Shown one piece after another: positions 10,222-23,344 of a stretch of DNA of 64,000 nucleotides; the stretch's first letter is position 1, and each line of letters opens with the position of its first letter. Position numbers and translations under genes: made by a program. The notes below the pieces were generated by a model. It made no database searches and was not told the DNA's origin. It was given only the letters and a program-made list of their open reading frames with translations. The stretch spans positions 19,220,539 to 19,284,538 of the forward strand of contig OZ023267.1 in NCBI GenBank assembly GCA_964006375.1. The letters are read 5' to 3'. Source of the stretch: Tillus elongatus (Eukaryota > Arthropoda > Insecta > Coleoptera > Cleridae).

Positions 10222-10954
10222 TATCGATAACTCAAAAAATAATAGGCCGATTTTAATGAAATTTGGTGCGTGCCTTCCTTTTTTATAAGTGGCTTGGATA
10301 AGTTCGTTAGGCAGGAAAATCGGACCATATTTTCCGGGAAAATTTTGGGTTTTCCTTCAGAAAATTATCGTATCTCCGAAAATAACAAAGCTATGACAAC
10401 TAAATGTCGCATATACATTTTCACTATCCAACTTACCCTACATGCCAAAATTCAGATCTCCAAGTTGAAAGAAAAAAAAGTTATAGGCATTTTAAGAAAA
10501 AAAATTGGGTGCCACTGGTGATCAGAGGAAAGCACAAGAACAAAATATTTTGTGTGATTAACAAAACCAATTGAATATTACATCCAATGGTTAAGTTTTC
10601 TTGACGCAAAAACGTCAAGAAGTGGCAGAAAAAATATTTTGAAAATTTGTTAATTTTTCTTCTTCAAACGTAAAAGTCGCGATTTGAAACGTCAAAATTT
10701 GCAATTTTCAGACAACGAATTTGGAACAAATTCGGAATATGTAGACGATATGTCGTAAGAAGTGTGTTTTACAAAGCCTTAAGATTCAGCTTCAACCATC
10801 ATTGTTCTTCATTTTACTAAAATATTTTCAGAAAATCCATTTTAAATAGACCCTCTTTCTGATGCTTCGGCAGTAGTTTCAGCTATAGAGTTTATGGTTT
10901 AATAGTCTATATTTTAGCAAATTTTCGTAGAAAAAATTCGTTATTGAGAAGACC

Positions 10955-11215
10955 GCGACGGAAGACTTATCTACAGTACCGTAACGTAATTGCGATATGT
11001 GTTCTTTGAATCTGATTCCAATCGATCTTTTTGTTTGTCCGACGTATTTAAGATTACAATCTTTACAACTTATTTCATAAATTCCCGACATTTTGTCCGC
11101 GCTATCCTTGTCTTTTGGGTTACCTAGCAAGTGTTTTAAGGTATTTGTTGTTGAAAATGCTAGCCGTAAGTCGACTTTTTTTAAAATGCTGCCTAGACCC
11201 GGTAGATAAGTCTGC
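10955..11215 (-). pseudogene. PLE-A GIY-YIG endonuclease, N-terminal half
   Basis: Same arrangement as 7072-7322. SGIYEISCKDCNLKYVGQT retains GIY and YVG, so the motif is better preserved than in copy A (GIN). The frame breaks after KSSVAVF, where the inversion junction lies. Confidence 0.8.
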
Positions 11216-11411
11216 CGTCGCCCGACATATTTGGGATAATAATCATCACGTTGATAAAGATAATCTGAAATTAATAAAAAATGTTAGAAAACCAGGACAG
11301 CTAAATGGGTTCGAGAGCGTATATATTGCGAAATATAGTTGCAACAAAAAATGTATGAACACTTCACCAGCGCCAATTACGAGTCACTTGATCGATTGCT
11401 TTGCTAAATAA
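11212..11411 (+). pseudogene. PLE-A endonuclease, C-terminal half (inverted)
   Basis: VDKSAVARHIWDNNHHVDKD through CFAK-stop, equal to 7319-7528 except for a few changes (KYSCNKK for KYNCNKK). The ORF starting at 11115 only reads into this from noncoding sequence. Confidence 0.8.
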
Positions 11412-11850
11412 AATTCCCACGTTTTCGGCACGTTTTACCGATAACATAAGTATACAATAATTGCCGCCAAAGGAATCGTTGTTAATTTAGCTAACTTTCT
11501 CAAGACTATTACAGATGGACACTTTTTAGATAAAGCAGTAGGGATAGCGCAAAGACCTTGTCCGGCGATAAAAATACAATACACTCTGGAATTTGCCTAC
11601 GACTAGTGTCTCATCTCGGTTCGATCTCTTTACCTGAGATCCGATATATAAGTTGATGTTAGTTTTTTAAGTATTTAGAATGTTTCATCCTCTGATGACG
11701 CTAACTTGGTCAGTGAAACGATCGTCAGGTCTTTTAAAATGTGTTGTGGTGATTTGGGTTCTCAAAGTGTACTTACCAGTGCTCATCACAAGTTCCAATC
11801 TTCACTTAGTGAATTAACATTACCAGTTTACAAGATATTAGTTAGCACGT
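11412..11850 (+). mobile_element. PLE-A 3' end
   Basis: This is the 3' untranslated part after the endonuclease stop, leading to the hammerhead-like core and then GTGTTGTGGTGATTTGGGTT and AGTGCTCATCAC. The same terminal sequence recurs at 20.0, 39.4, 50.1 and 55.8 kb, and it defines the PLE-A terminal repeat. Confidence 0.7.
11680..11745 (+). ncRNA. Hammerhead-like ribozyme motif, PLE-A
   Basis: Core CTGATGA (11692-11698), stem II CGCTAAC/GTCAGTG with one mismatch, GAAA (11715-11718), a self-complementary CGATCG (11719-11724) as stem III, and the GUC cleavage triplet ending at 11726. AGG follows and can pair with CCT before the core (short stem I). One extra base sits between the core and stem II compared with the textbook motif, so activity is uncertain. 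Hammerheads are known in PLEs. Confidence 0.6.
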
Positions 11851-12265
11851 TTTGAATTCATTTCTCAGGTTAAACGCTTGCTGAGCTTGCAAATTCGTTA
11901 GAAGTTAGTCACAAGCTTACTTTGACAACTTGTGCCAAATATTAATATTAATCGCTAACAAACTTTCTAGTAGTATGCGACATGGAAGGATATAAGCTAA
12001 GTTTGTTGTCTGATCAGAACTGTTTCAAATTGTTGCATTTGTGACAGTGTCTAAACATTCCGAGTAGCATAACAGCGCTCATAAAATTTAATTAACACAA
12101 TGCGATCAAAATCTAGAATGTTAAGGGGAAGCATATAATATTGAGAGTCCTAAAAATCTCAAGCTACTACTTATATTTTTTAATCGGCAACACTGTCAAC
12201 CACGTTGTGTTTACATGCTTTACTAAATGGTCAAAACTGTTCCAACAATGTATAGTTATGAGTTA
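11851..12265. other. Unassigned sequence
   Basis: AT-rich, without ORF or recognised repeat. Confidence 0.4.
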
Positions 12266-12270
12266 GAATT

Positions 12271-12530
12271 AAATTTGTACGTTCGTTACATTATCTACTT
12301 TTTTGGATTTTTGTGAAATGTGGTTCTTTCGCATTCATTATATTAGCTACTTTTTTGGATTATTTGTGAAATGTGGTTCTTTGGCCAAAAAAAATACATT
12401 AAATTTGTACGTTCTTTACATTATCTACTTTTTTGGATTTTTGTGAAATGTGGTTCTTTGGCATTCATTATATTAGCTACTTTTTTGGATTATTTGTGAA
12501 ATGTGGTTCTTTGGCCAAAAAAATACAAAC
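12271..12530. repeat. 130-bp tandem duplication with 65-bp subunits
   Basis: AAATTTGTACGTTC starts at 12271 and 12401. Within each 130-bp unit, CTACTTTTTTGGAT and GTGAAATGTGGTTCTTT occur twice, so the unit is itself a diverged duplication. It is a two-level tandem repeat. Confidence 0.9.
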
Positions 12531-12659
12531 TCGTTTGATAGTTCTGACGTTGTGTGTGTTTGTTTCTTTAAGGTTGGCCTATTTCCGCGACTGTGGCCAA
12601 TCACAGACATCAGGAGGCAGTTTCACCTCACCATCCTGAAAATTGTTACGCTCCGCTTT

Positions 12660-13901
<1,242 letters not shown>

Positions 13902-13974
<73 letters not shown>
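13902..13974. repeat. (TA)n array, right of PLE-B
   Basis: About 73 bp. It is followed by AACCTCCTCATTAGTGAATT, a TA-core terminus. Confidence 0.95.
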
Positions 13975-13978
<4 letters not shown>

Positions 13979-14020
13979 TCCTCATTAGTGAATTTTTTAA
14001 ATAAAATTCACTAAAAAGAC
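13975..14020 (-). repeat. TA-core terminus
   Basis: Terminal palindrome CATTAGTGAATTTTTTAAAT / AAAATTCACTAAAA, the other end of the copy interrupted by PLE-B. Confidence 0.75.
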
Positions 14021-15147
14021 TGTTTATGAAAAAAGTGCCATCAAATTTCCTAGTCATTAATTCTTTTTATTTAATTTCAATAAATTTTTAGGCATATGTA
14101 CACTGTTTTAGAGTATTTTTGTAGGTGTTGAAAATTGTGTAGAACAGTAGATAGGTTTAGTAGATGGCAACATTGTGTGACCATATGTAAAATGGGCCAC
14201 ACATGAAATCATCTGTAAGGTAGAGTAGATAAGTTTTAGCTTTAAGGAAAGACATAAGTTAGTTGTGAACGAGATTTAAACGCATAAAGACACAGCTCGA
14301 ACGAACGTTTACCGATATAATTTAAAGTTATTAATTATTAACGTAAAACCGATATAGGCAGTAATTATTATTCAATCGTGCATTATTAGGCTTTAAGCAG
14401 TTCTGTGTAAATATTCATTGTTTTCACGCATTGTTATTGTTATATTTGTTCCTTTTGTTATTAAAAAAGCTGAACCAGCAACGTGTGTGTATTTTTGCAA
14501 CGAACGAACGAAAATATTTTACAGTAGGCATTCGATGCGGATTTTAATGAAAGAACGTTTCTGCGAATTTTGGTGGTAAAAGTGTTTTTGATGAACTTGT
14601 GCAGAAAATTTTTTTAGCCAATCAAGTTGAATAAATTGTTTTTATCATATTAGAACTTTTGATATTGTGTGCTCTTTTTGAGTTTCCTGAATAAGAAAAT
14701 GTAAATGCATATAACTAACTCATTTTCCTATAAAGCTAGAAAATTAAAATTTGCTACCTACTAATCTCTATTGAGGCACCTTTTCTTCAGAACTGACTAA
14801 AAAACTTCGTCATTAAATAAGAACATTTTCCAGAAAACATGTGAAATTTTTACAGAAAATACTGGTTCTATCGGGCTTACTAACGAACTTACCTAAGCTA
14901 TTTACAATTGGGAAGGAACCTGTCAAATTTATCATTTTTGCTTTGTTAAACGCTTGACTGAGTTCGTTAGAAAACCTGATCAAACCGGTTTTTCCAGAAA
15001 AAGTGTTTTCTGGATCAAATTTGAATTTCTGAACCAAATCACTGACGAAGTTGTTTAAGTAATCTAATAATGTTTTTCATGCGTCAACTCGTCATCTCTT
15101 TTGGGAATATTGGTTTCAGATAATTCTTTTCATTAATAATAGTCTAA
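14021..15147. other. Unassigned AT-rich sequence
   Basis: Unique as far as I can tell. Around 14,800-15,050 there is faint similarity to the TA-core long block (CTAACGAACTTACCTAAG, CTGAGTTCGTTAGAAAACC), probably an old degraded copy. No gene was found. Confidence 0.4.
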
Positions 15148-16283
15148 GATCCGGCTGCTAAATTATTACATTAATAATCTAGATTATCAAGATTTAATTT
15201 TTAAGTATTTTTACAGCTAGGAGAAGTCACTTTTCATCAGGTGCCAATAAAAAATTACCCGCCAGTATTATTAATTAAAATATAATTAATTTACTTTTAG
15301 AGAAACATTTCGTTAACATCTTACGGAAATAAAACCTACACAACTTCACAACAGTATATTTAAAATATCTGAAACGTCATAGTTGCTGCAGATTGCTTAA
15401 CCGCTACCTCTACGCAGCCAGGTGTAAACAGGTATAATTTTATTAAAACTTTTCGTTCTTAACGTACACTCATTTCATTTATACCACATTAAAGCTCATT
15501 TTTTTCTGTAGTTAATGATATAAAGGTGCCTATATAAAAAAAAACGCAAATCAAAGTTTCCTACCCTAAAAGATGCTAGGTATGAAAAATAAAGTGACAG
15601 AGAGTGATCGCGCGACCCTACTTGTTAGACAAGGATGCTCAATGCCAGCTGAACGTATTTTTTGAGCTATTGCGCATGCTCCGATAAATAGGGTTCTCAA
15701 CCAACGATCTAAGTAGTAATAAAAATGACTGGACTCAGATGCTTATCGGAGCATGCGCAATAGCTCAAAAAATACGTTCAGCTGGCACATTGAGCATCCT
15801 TGTCTAACAAGTAGCGTCGCGCGATCACTCTCTGTCACTTTATTTTTCATACCTAGCATCTTTAGGGTAGGAAACTTTGATTTGCGGTTTTTTTTATATA
15901 GGCACCTTTATCTCATTAACTACAGAAAAAAATAAGCTTTAATGTGGTATAAATGAAATGAGTGTACGTTAAGAACGAAAAGTTTTAATAAAATTATACC
16001 TGTTTACACCTGGCTGCGTAGAGGTAGCGGTTAAGCAATCTGCAGCAACTATGACGTTTCAGATATTTTAAATACACTGTTGTGAAGTTGTGTAGGTTTT
16101 ATTTCCGTAAGATGTTAACGAAATGTTTCTCTAAAAGTAAATTAATTATATTTTAATTAATAATACTGGCGGGTAATTTTTAATTGGCTCCTGATGAAAA
16201 GTGACTTCTCCTAGTTGTAAAAATACTTAAAAATTAAATCGTGATAATCTAGATTATTAATGTACTAATTTAGCAGCCGGATC
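15148..16283. mobile_element. 1136-bp foldback element, 540-bp arms
   Basis: Left arm 15148-15687 (from GATCCGGCTGCTAAATTA) is the near-exact reverse complement of right arm 15743-16283 (ending TAATTTAGCAGCCGGATC). Only a 55-bp loop separates them. Mismatches are few. No transposase is present and no target duplication is evident. It is either a long-TIR/foldback transposon or a young palindromic duplication; the sharp GATCCGG/CCGGATC ends favour a transposon. A transcript would fold into a hairpin of more than 500 bp. The 60-codon ORF at 15753 is incidental. Confidence 0.9.
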
Positions 16284-16850
16284 CCGTACTATAATGTTTA
16301 AATGTGTCACGGCAAATGTCAAGTTAACTTTAATCTTCTAACTTTTAATTAATTTTAGATTCCTTTCGGAGACCGTTTCATCTAAATACTATTTAAATAA
16401 ACTTCAGTGACTGTTCCTTTATAAATTTAACAGTACAGTTCACAAACGCTTATTTAAATGTCTCGTTTTATTTGTATTGTTGAAGATTAATTAAAATTGT
16501 AGCGGCAGTATGTGAGTAGTCGACTTAATTATGAGAGACTTTTAATCGAATTGTAAAACAACACCATTTCCTGTCTATTATATGACAAGCTCTTTTGACA
16601 AAGTTGCGTAGTTGAAAAGCGTAAGTTCAAAGAACTGTTTTACGCAAAAACAAACAACGACAACAGCAACACGCATAGAAAAACGGCAAACTGTTTGATG
16701 TGTATCGTTTTGCCCATTAGATTTCAAGCGTATGGCATGCGTATTCGATTAACTATCGCAGGTGATATAGCAATTATGTTTTGTATTTGAAAAATATGGA
16801 ATGCAAAAGAGGAATATGTAACTAAATAATTCTTTGTCCACGACAGTTGA
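16284..16850. other. Unassigned AT-rich sequence
   Basis: No ORF, RNA gene or shared repeat recognised. Confidence 0.4.
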
Positions 16851-16865
16851 CTGGTACTCTTTGCA

Positions 16866-17330
16866 TTTTAGCGAATTTTTCATAAAACGAAAAATTCACT
16901 AATGAGGAGATCTGATATATGTCGTACCGATAACACAAAAAATATATTGGGCCGATTTTACCGAAATTTGGTACGTACCTTCATTTTGTAACTGTCTTGG
17001 ACAAGTTCGTTAGATTGCACCACTTTTTCCGGGAAATTTTTAGGTTTCCATTCGGAAATTTTTTGTATCTCTGAAAATAACAGAACTATGACGACCAAAT
17101 TTGGCATATAGGTTTTACTATCAAACTTACCCTACATGCTGAAATTCAGATCTCTAAGTTAAAATTAAAAAAAGGTTATAGGCATTTAAACAAACAAAAA
17201 TTGGGTGCCACTGGTAATCGAAGGAAAGCACAAGAACAAAATATTTTGTGTGATGCACAAAACCCAAAACCAATTTAATATTACATACAACGGTTAAGTT
17301 TCCTTGACGCAAAAATGGTCCAAGGCTGAC
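16866..17330 (+). repeat. TA-core copy without a TA array
   Basis: Terminal palindrome TTTTAGCGAATTTTTCATAA / GAAAAATTCACTAATGAGG, then directly GTCGTACCGATAACAC and the long block (TTGGGTGCCACTGGTAATC). The first block and the microsatellite have been lost, leaving only ATATATG. Confidence 0.75.
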
Positions 17331-17700
17331 AATTTACAAAACTGTTAGTTACACAGCTTTATCTATAAAATTTTATGCAAACTAGAGTTGTCGTGACAAC
17401 ATACTACCTGGTCCTGCAGCGAGATGGCGTCCCTGTCGTATCTCTCACAATGTCTGACCTTTTGCAATAACTTCTGTTACAATTGACTTAAATAGTATAG
17501 CAGTACAGATAACGTCATCTGTCTTTGTCTAACACTGTAAATACTGCATTACTGAATCTGAAGAGATGTCAAGGAGTATATTAATATTAATTTCGAATAA
17601 CGTTATTTTTGTTTGGTCAAAAACCTCGAAAATTGGTATACAACCACGTCTGTCTCTGTTCTTTTAATTTGTATATTTTCGTTTTAATCACTTAAAGAAT
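17331..17700. other. Unassigned sequence
   Basis: Contains ACAACATACTACCTGGTCC-like unique sequence. Nothing recognised. Confidence 0.35.
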
Positions 17701-17836
17701 TTGAGAGATATAGATTTTTTTAATATTTTTTAATTTTTGTTAAGAAAAATTGGGCGTTAAGATCTGATGAACGAACTCATTCAAGTCATTAACAAAATAA
17801 GGGTAATTCCCAAATATTTGGTCCAAATCAGTGAAG

Positions 17837-18160
<324 letters not shown>

Positions 18161-19260
18161 AAGACACTACGATACTGAAATATTACACGAGTCATTTCTT
18201 CATCGTTACTTGCGACCACTGTCCATTTTTTTCACAGTTGCATCGATTTACCTGTTTCTTCCATAAGGCTCTGTACAAAAAATGACGAAACATAGCGGCC
18301 GAATGCCCTATGGCCGCACTGTCTTTATATAGCCACTGTAATAGGGGATGTGTGTGAAAAATATTGAGTAAGTAACAACACTATAATTGTAAGGACCGTT
18401 TTGAAGAGAATGGTCGAAAATTGCAAGAAATGTCGTTTAGGGAGATGAATATATAGGTATCCAAAATCGATAAACATCGCCTTTACATTCTGATAATGAT
18501 GAATATAATCAACCTAGCGATGCCAAGGAGAATTAAAATATTGCGTTTCCAAAGATATCCCGAAATCAACAGATATTTCCTTACACGTATTTCTAAATTA
18601 AATCAGTGCGGCCGTTTTTATTTTTAACTCCCTGGTAGTTATAATAACTCTAGAATTTTAATTTCTATACAGTCCTCCTCGTATGTCCACAGACATATCG
18701 AATAATTCATGTTAGCTCTTTTTGCTTTGTAATCTCCCTCGAACGAGCTCTTCCCTGATTTATTACTGGGCGTCCAGGGACACCCTTCCCATAGCATGGC
18801 ACTATCTCCATCCTAAAAGCAACGGTGAAAATAATTAAAACATTTATATTGTTTCGCTCTTTTTATTTCTCGATATGCTCTGCAGGAAAAAAATGAATAA
18901 TAAAAACAAAACAAAATGTGTCTGCTGCCGACGTGCGGTCTCTAAAAGAGACTCGTAAATCATTTGGCGCAATTAACACAGCCAACTCTGCAAATGGAAC
19001 AGGTTAAAAGGTTACCGTGTTAATTAGGCTAAAGATTTAATTAAAGCACATAAAAAACATGGAAAAACTTTTCTCATTTAGGTCCAGGAAGAACGAATGA
19101 ACAAAGACTGTAAAATTTAAAACATGATAACAATTTTACTGGATGCTCAATCAATAGTCTGCCTAATTATCTACACAAGTATAAAAACAATTGATGTAGA
19201 AACAAAAAAGTATATTTTTGCATTTCTTTGCGATATCATTCGAAAACACAGTGCAAATGT
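18161..19260. other. Unassigned sequence
   Basis: AT-rich with a small hairpin (TAGCGGCC ... GGCCGCA, 18294-18318). No gene recognised. Confidence 0.4.
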
Positions 19261-19341
19261 CAAATTATAAAATTTCGGGAAGCAGCAATTGCGTTATTGT
19301 AGTGAATTTCATAAGAATTGTACACTATTATCTACAGCATA

Positions 19342-19385
19342 TTTAGGGGCGGCTGCTCAATAAGTGCGCACGTGCGCGCGCACTG

Positions 19386-19387
<2 letters not shown>
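19342..19387 (+). mobile_element. Possible hAT-type terminus
   Basis: GGGGCGGCTGCTCAATAAG followed by GTGCGCACGTGCGCGC resembles the CAGGGGCGGCTG start of many hAT elements. It is cut off by a (TA)n array, with no transposase or partner end found. Recognised from memory only. Confidence 0.35.

Positions 19388-19472
<85 letters not shown>
19388..19472. repeat. (TA)n array
   Basis: About 85 bp. Followed by AACATTTTAGCTGACCATG, a TA-core first block. Confidence 0.95.
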
Positions 19473-19474
<2 letters not shown>

Positions 19475-19927
19475 CATTTTAGCTGACCATGAAAATGGGT
19501 TCCAGATATCTCTCTTTAGTGAATTTTCTTAATTAACTAAAAACAATTTTCGTCTGTTTTAGCTCCCTAGTTTCCTAGCTTCAATCTCAAAATTAAATGT
19601 AAGCTTTAAATACACAATTAATTAAATTGTGACTTGAAACACATTCGACGACTGTTTTGATCTTAGATGACGTACTTTTAAATTTAAAGATAAAAGAACA
19701 ATCCGTCCTTATTGTCTTCGTTAAACCTTGATATTTCCACCATAGGCTACGTTTTCAGTCTAAAACTGTAATTGGGGCCGTGCATCAAGCTATAAATATA
19801 GTGTATTTTAAAAATGTATTAAATCTCCCACATAAAAAACAATCACTTGACAAATTTTCAGTTTCATGTCATCTGTCATTCTAACGCAGTAATTGTTGGC
19901 AAGTGATGTAAACGGTCAAGCAGACTT

Positions 19928-20118
19928 GAAGAACCCAAATCACCACAACACATTTTAAAAGACCCAGCGATCGTTTCGCTAACCAAGAATATTTTCATCA
20001 TCTGATAACGCTAACTTGGTTAGCGAAACGATCGTTAGGTCTTTTAAAATGTGTTGTGGTGATTTGGGTTCTCAGAATGTGCTTGTCAGTGCTCATCACA
20101 GGTTCCAATCTTCACTTA
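19928..20118. mobile_element. PLE-A inverted terminal-repeat remnant
   Basis: Two head-to-head copies of the PLE-A end. The left (minus) has GAACCCAAATCACCACAACA and CGATCGTTTCGCTAACCAAG. The right (plus) has GTTAGCGAAACGATCG, GTGTTGTGGTGATTTGGG and AGTGCTCATCACAGGTTCC. The right copy holds a hammerhead-like core, CTGATAA at 20002-20008, with GAAA at 20025-20028. The G8-to-A change in the core should abolish cleavage, although stem II (CGCTAAC/GTTAGCG) is perfect. Confidence 0.65.
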
Positions 20119-20519
20119 GCGCGTGTAAACGGTCCTTGGAATTCTTGTGGGCGAGATTTCTCGATCGCTAGTTCGGGTAGTATTTTGTATGCACATTATT
20201 TGTATTCTTTGGTTCTCGTTGATGTATGCCTGTAGAATGTATCAATCTACCCATAGCAGCTAACTATTCTGTCTTTGTCAAACATTGGACTTCAACACTT
20301 GAGTCGTTTTAATTCGTGTCTTCAGATTTTATTTTTTATTCGGAAAAAACTAAAATTTTGTGAATCAAATTACTTAAAATTCACAACAGAGGTTTGCATG
20401 CACCATTTCTTGTTACATGTAAAGTCTCATTCCTATTACTCTAATACTTTTCAAAATGTAGCGTATTACAATATTTTTTTTTATATTTTTGGGGAAGAAA
20501 AGTACGATATAGCTGATTT

Positions 20520-21190
20520 ACGAACTCATCGAGGTGGGAACGTGCTCTTGCAGAAATTATTCCCAATAGATTTAGCAAGAGTCCAGAAGGGTTTGCTGCT
20601 GTTGGAGCTTAAGACGACTTTGTTTTTGATGTGGTTATTAAACGAGTTTTTTGCCTCAGAAAGAATGCGGACATAGCGGTTTCTTACGTCGTTAAATGCT
20701 TAACGGTTTTCTTGTTTCGGATAGTGTAGAAGCGTTTAGTTAGCTTAGACCTTTTCAAGTCTGGCCTTGTCAAATCTTTCGTATCTTTTTAGTTTTGAAA
20801 ATGATTTCGATCATTTTATGCGCGACATTGGGGACTGTTGGTGGTTGAACATTTGGAGGTGGGTTGAGAGTAGCATTGCCGACGAACAACGAGGCAAAAA
20901 GTTCAGCCTTGCCCAGGGCGGTAAAATCAATTTCATACCCTAAAACAACATGTGGGTACGTGTTCTTGCAGATATTATTCCCAATAGATTTAGGAATAGT
21001 CCAGAAGGGTTTGCTGCTGTTGGAGCTAAAGAGGACTTTGTTTTTAATGTGGTTATTAAATGAGTTTTTTGCATCAGAAAAAATACGGACATAGCGGTTT
21101 GTTGTGTCGTTAAATGCTTGACTGTTTTCTTGACTGGGATTGTGTAGAAGCTTTTTGTGAGCATTGACCTTTAAAGTCTGGCCTTGTCAC
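20520..21190 (-). pseudogene. LINE-C linker between endonuclease and RT, rearranged
   Basis: Minus-strand sequence matching 32,880-33,150 of the plus-strand LINE-C: GCAGCAAACCCTTCTGGACT, GCTGAACTTTTTGCCTCGTT, ACCTCCAAATGTTCAACCAC, AAAATGATCGAAATCATTTT. The segment with the 'NSSKPFW' coding region occurs twice (20,530-20,690 and 20,950-21,130), about 85% alike, on either side of the segment coding 'GKAELFASLF'. It therefore comes from a rearranged or doubly inserted element. ORFs are short and broken. Confidence 0.75.
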
Positions 21191-21195
21191 AGGAT

Positions 21196-22060
21196 TTAGA
21201 GAACCAGGGCTTTTAAGTGGCTGAAGAGGGGGTCAGGATGAGAGAAGCAGACAGACGCCCATGGAGATGAGGAAAAGTAATCCCGCATTTCGCTCAGTTC
21301 GCGGAGTTGTAGTGCCAAACGATACGTGGGTGTGATGACTGTGTGACCTCGGGTTGCATTGCGCAGGAAGCAGTGACCATGCCGTGGTCTGAGCGAACGG
21401 GGGGGGGGGGGGGGTGTGACTGATATCTTATAGCATTCAGGTTTTGTAGTAAGAAGGAGATCCCAGGGATTTGAGCTGTGTGTTGGGATGCGAGGAAAGT
21501 CAGTAGGTTGCTGAACCATATCGGCTAAAGAATTGCTGACGGCAAAGGCCTCCGCTGCTCTCCCTTGTGGATCGGTTTCTGAAGATCCTAGCCATTCCTT
21601 ATTATGGACATTGAAGTCACCAAGAATAGTGACCTCGGAGGAAGGATATTCGGAAATCAGATGGTCGGTTTTCTCAGAAAGGTAGTGAAAGAGCTGGACA
21701 AAGTTGTTGTCAGAAGGTGACCGGTAAATGCAACAGATGAATTTACTTGCAGCCCTGAGAGAGAGTTTTGTCCATGGTATGTCTTTTCTTCCAGCTTCTA
21801 AATTGGGGAGTCTAGTGCAGGGTAGATTGTTACGGACGTATACGCATACGCCTCCATGCAATCTAAAGGAAGTAAGGAACTCATACCCCGGGAAATTAAG
21901 GTGATTAGTGGCTGTTTTGGCACTGATTTGGGTTTCGGTGAGGAAGAGGAGTTGGCGCCTATTAGCCTGGAGGAAAGGTGGACGGAGTTCAGGTTAGAAT
22001 TTAGGCCACATATATTCGAGAAGGATATGTTAAATCTTGATGCTTGCGCCCCCTGTACAC
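21196..22060 (-). pseudogene. LINE-C APE-type endonuclease
   Basis: Minus-strand blocks, in order: FNISFSNICGLNSN; LLFLTETQISAKTA (catalytic Glu; frame shift just upstream); FRLHGGVCVYVRNNLPC; LSLRAASKFICCIYRSPS; VTILGDFNVHNKEWL (GDFN motif); and SDHGMVTASCAM (catalytic His). The last is in another frame because of a G16 run at 21399-21414. The domain nicks target DNA for LINE insertion. The motifs are intact but split over three frames, so no protein can be made. Confidence 0.85.
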
Positions 22061-22350
22061 CCCTCTCCCGGAGATCCGAATGGAGGGGTATTTTACCTCC
22101 GGAATTTTTTGTACAAGGATCATTATCATTTTTGCTTCTAAGGGAAACCGACTCATACACCAGAACCGGATACGTCCGTTGGGACTTCACCGGCATGGGG
22201 TGGTACCGCCTCGGGCGTGAAAAAAATCCTTTACTATAACGTAACGCAAAAATTCCACTACCACCCGCTTCACTCCGATTAGTCGCCTCGTACGACAGGC
22301 AGGAGTTACCATGGGCGTATTCTTTTAGTTAGTCTCCGGACCCACAGGGG
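22061..22350 (-). mobile_element. LINE-C 5' region
   Basis: Upstream of the endonuclease on minus: GACTAACTAAAAGAATACGC, CCATGGTAACTCCTGCCTGT, CGTACGAGGCGACTAATCGG, then YPVLVYESVSLRSK. The 'CTGCCTGTCGTA(C/A)GAGGCGACTAA' type of sequence is familiar from 5' parts of insect CR1/jockey-like LINEs. The plus-strand 127-codon ORF at 21856 is a shadow. Confidence 0.65.
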
Positions 22351-23340
22351 ACAAATTCACTAAATTTGCTGTTAAAAACTAAAAAAGCCCGTGGAAGTTC
22401 AACGATTTCGATGTCAAAACAGTTTTACTGATGCAATGGAGTAAACCCGAGTAGTACAAATGATCACTGCTAAATGGCGGCACTAAAAACGATTTTACGC
22501 CACGTCCCGGTTTTGCCCAACCTTTCGCTACGTAGTTACTCAAGCCAGGATTTACATAATTGTCATCTCACTCTTTTAGCAATATCCTGACAGGAGTCGC
22601 AAAAATCTTGTATAAAATTTAAAACAGTTTGTGGCCAATGAAACAGGCGATCAAGGCCATCTACTCCACAATATTCCACGATACAATAATTTATTTAATT
22701 AAATGTAATTTAATTATAATGTAATATTACCCTTAATCTACGTTAGCGAGTTTTATTTGTTCCAGGATAGTTTCCGGAAATGGAGAAGCCAATTTGGTTG
22801 TTTCAATAAATTGATAGGCCTTAATATGTATTCGTTTCATGTGGTTTATCAATAGCATCGTTCCCAGTAGAGCTCCCAGTTTTTAGCTTTTGCTTCATCA
22901 ATAAGAAACCATATAACTTTCAGGGGAAATCGATATTACATACACGTTCTCGCTCTTGTAATTAGATAACATAGTACATGATTAGTTTTACTATTTAATC
23001 AACAATATTGATTAGATTGTACGTGCCTGAAGCCGCATGTTTATTCCAAGAATTGGGAATCTATGTTCAGCGAAGCTAGAAATGTGTCAACATGTTGAAA
23101 ATGCACGCCCGGAAGATTGTGTTCTCTCACAATTTAGTTTCTGCCAGGAATTTATACATCTGGATGGGAAAAGATATATGTTAGTCAGTATGTCAACCAA
23201 TCGATATATATTTGTAATCGACTGAATGAAAACCAGACAGAAAATTAACGAGACAACAATTAATACTACCCTGAGGTATATGTGTGCATTAGAAGACTTC
23301 TTAATGCAGACGTGAATTGTGTTTCTCGATAAACGCACTT
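22351..23340. other. Unassigned sequence
   Basis: Only short ORFs without recognisable domains (for example 23037-23225 plus and 23087-23338 minus). No repeat seen elsewhere in the window. Confidence 0.4.
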
Positions 23341-23344
23341 ACGT

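Noticed and set aside
21856..22239. 127-codon plus ORF
   Set aside because: Antisense to the LINE-C 5' region and endonuclease. No domain of its own.
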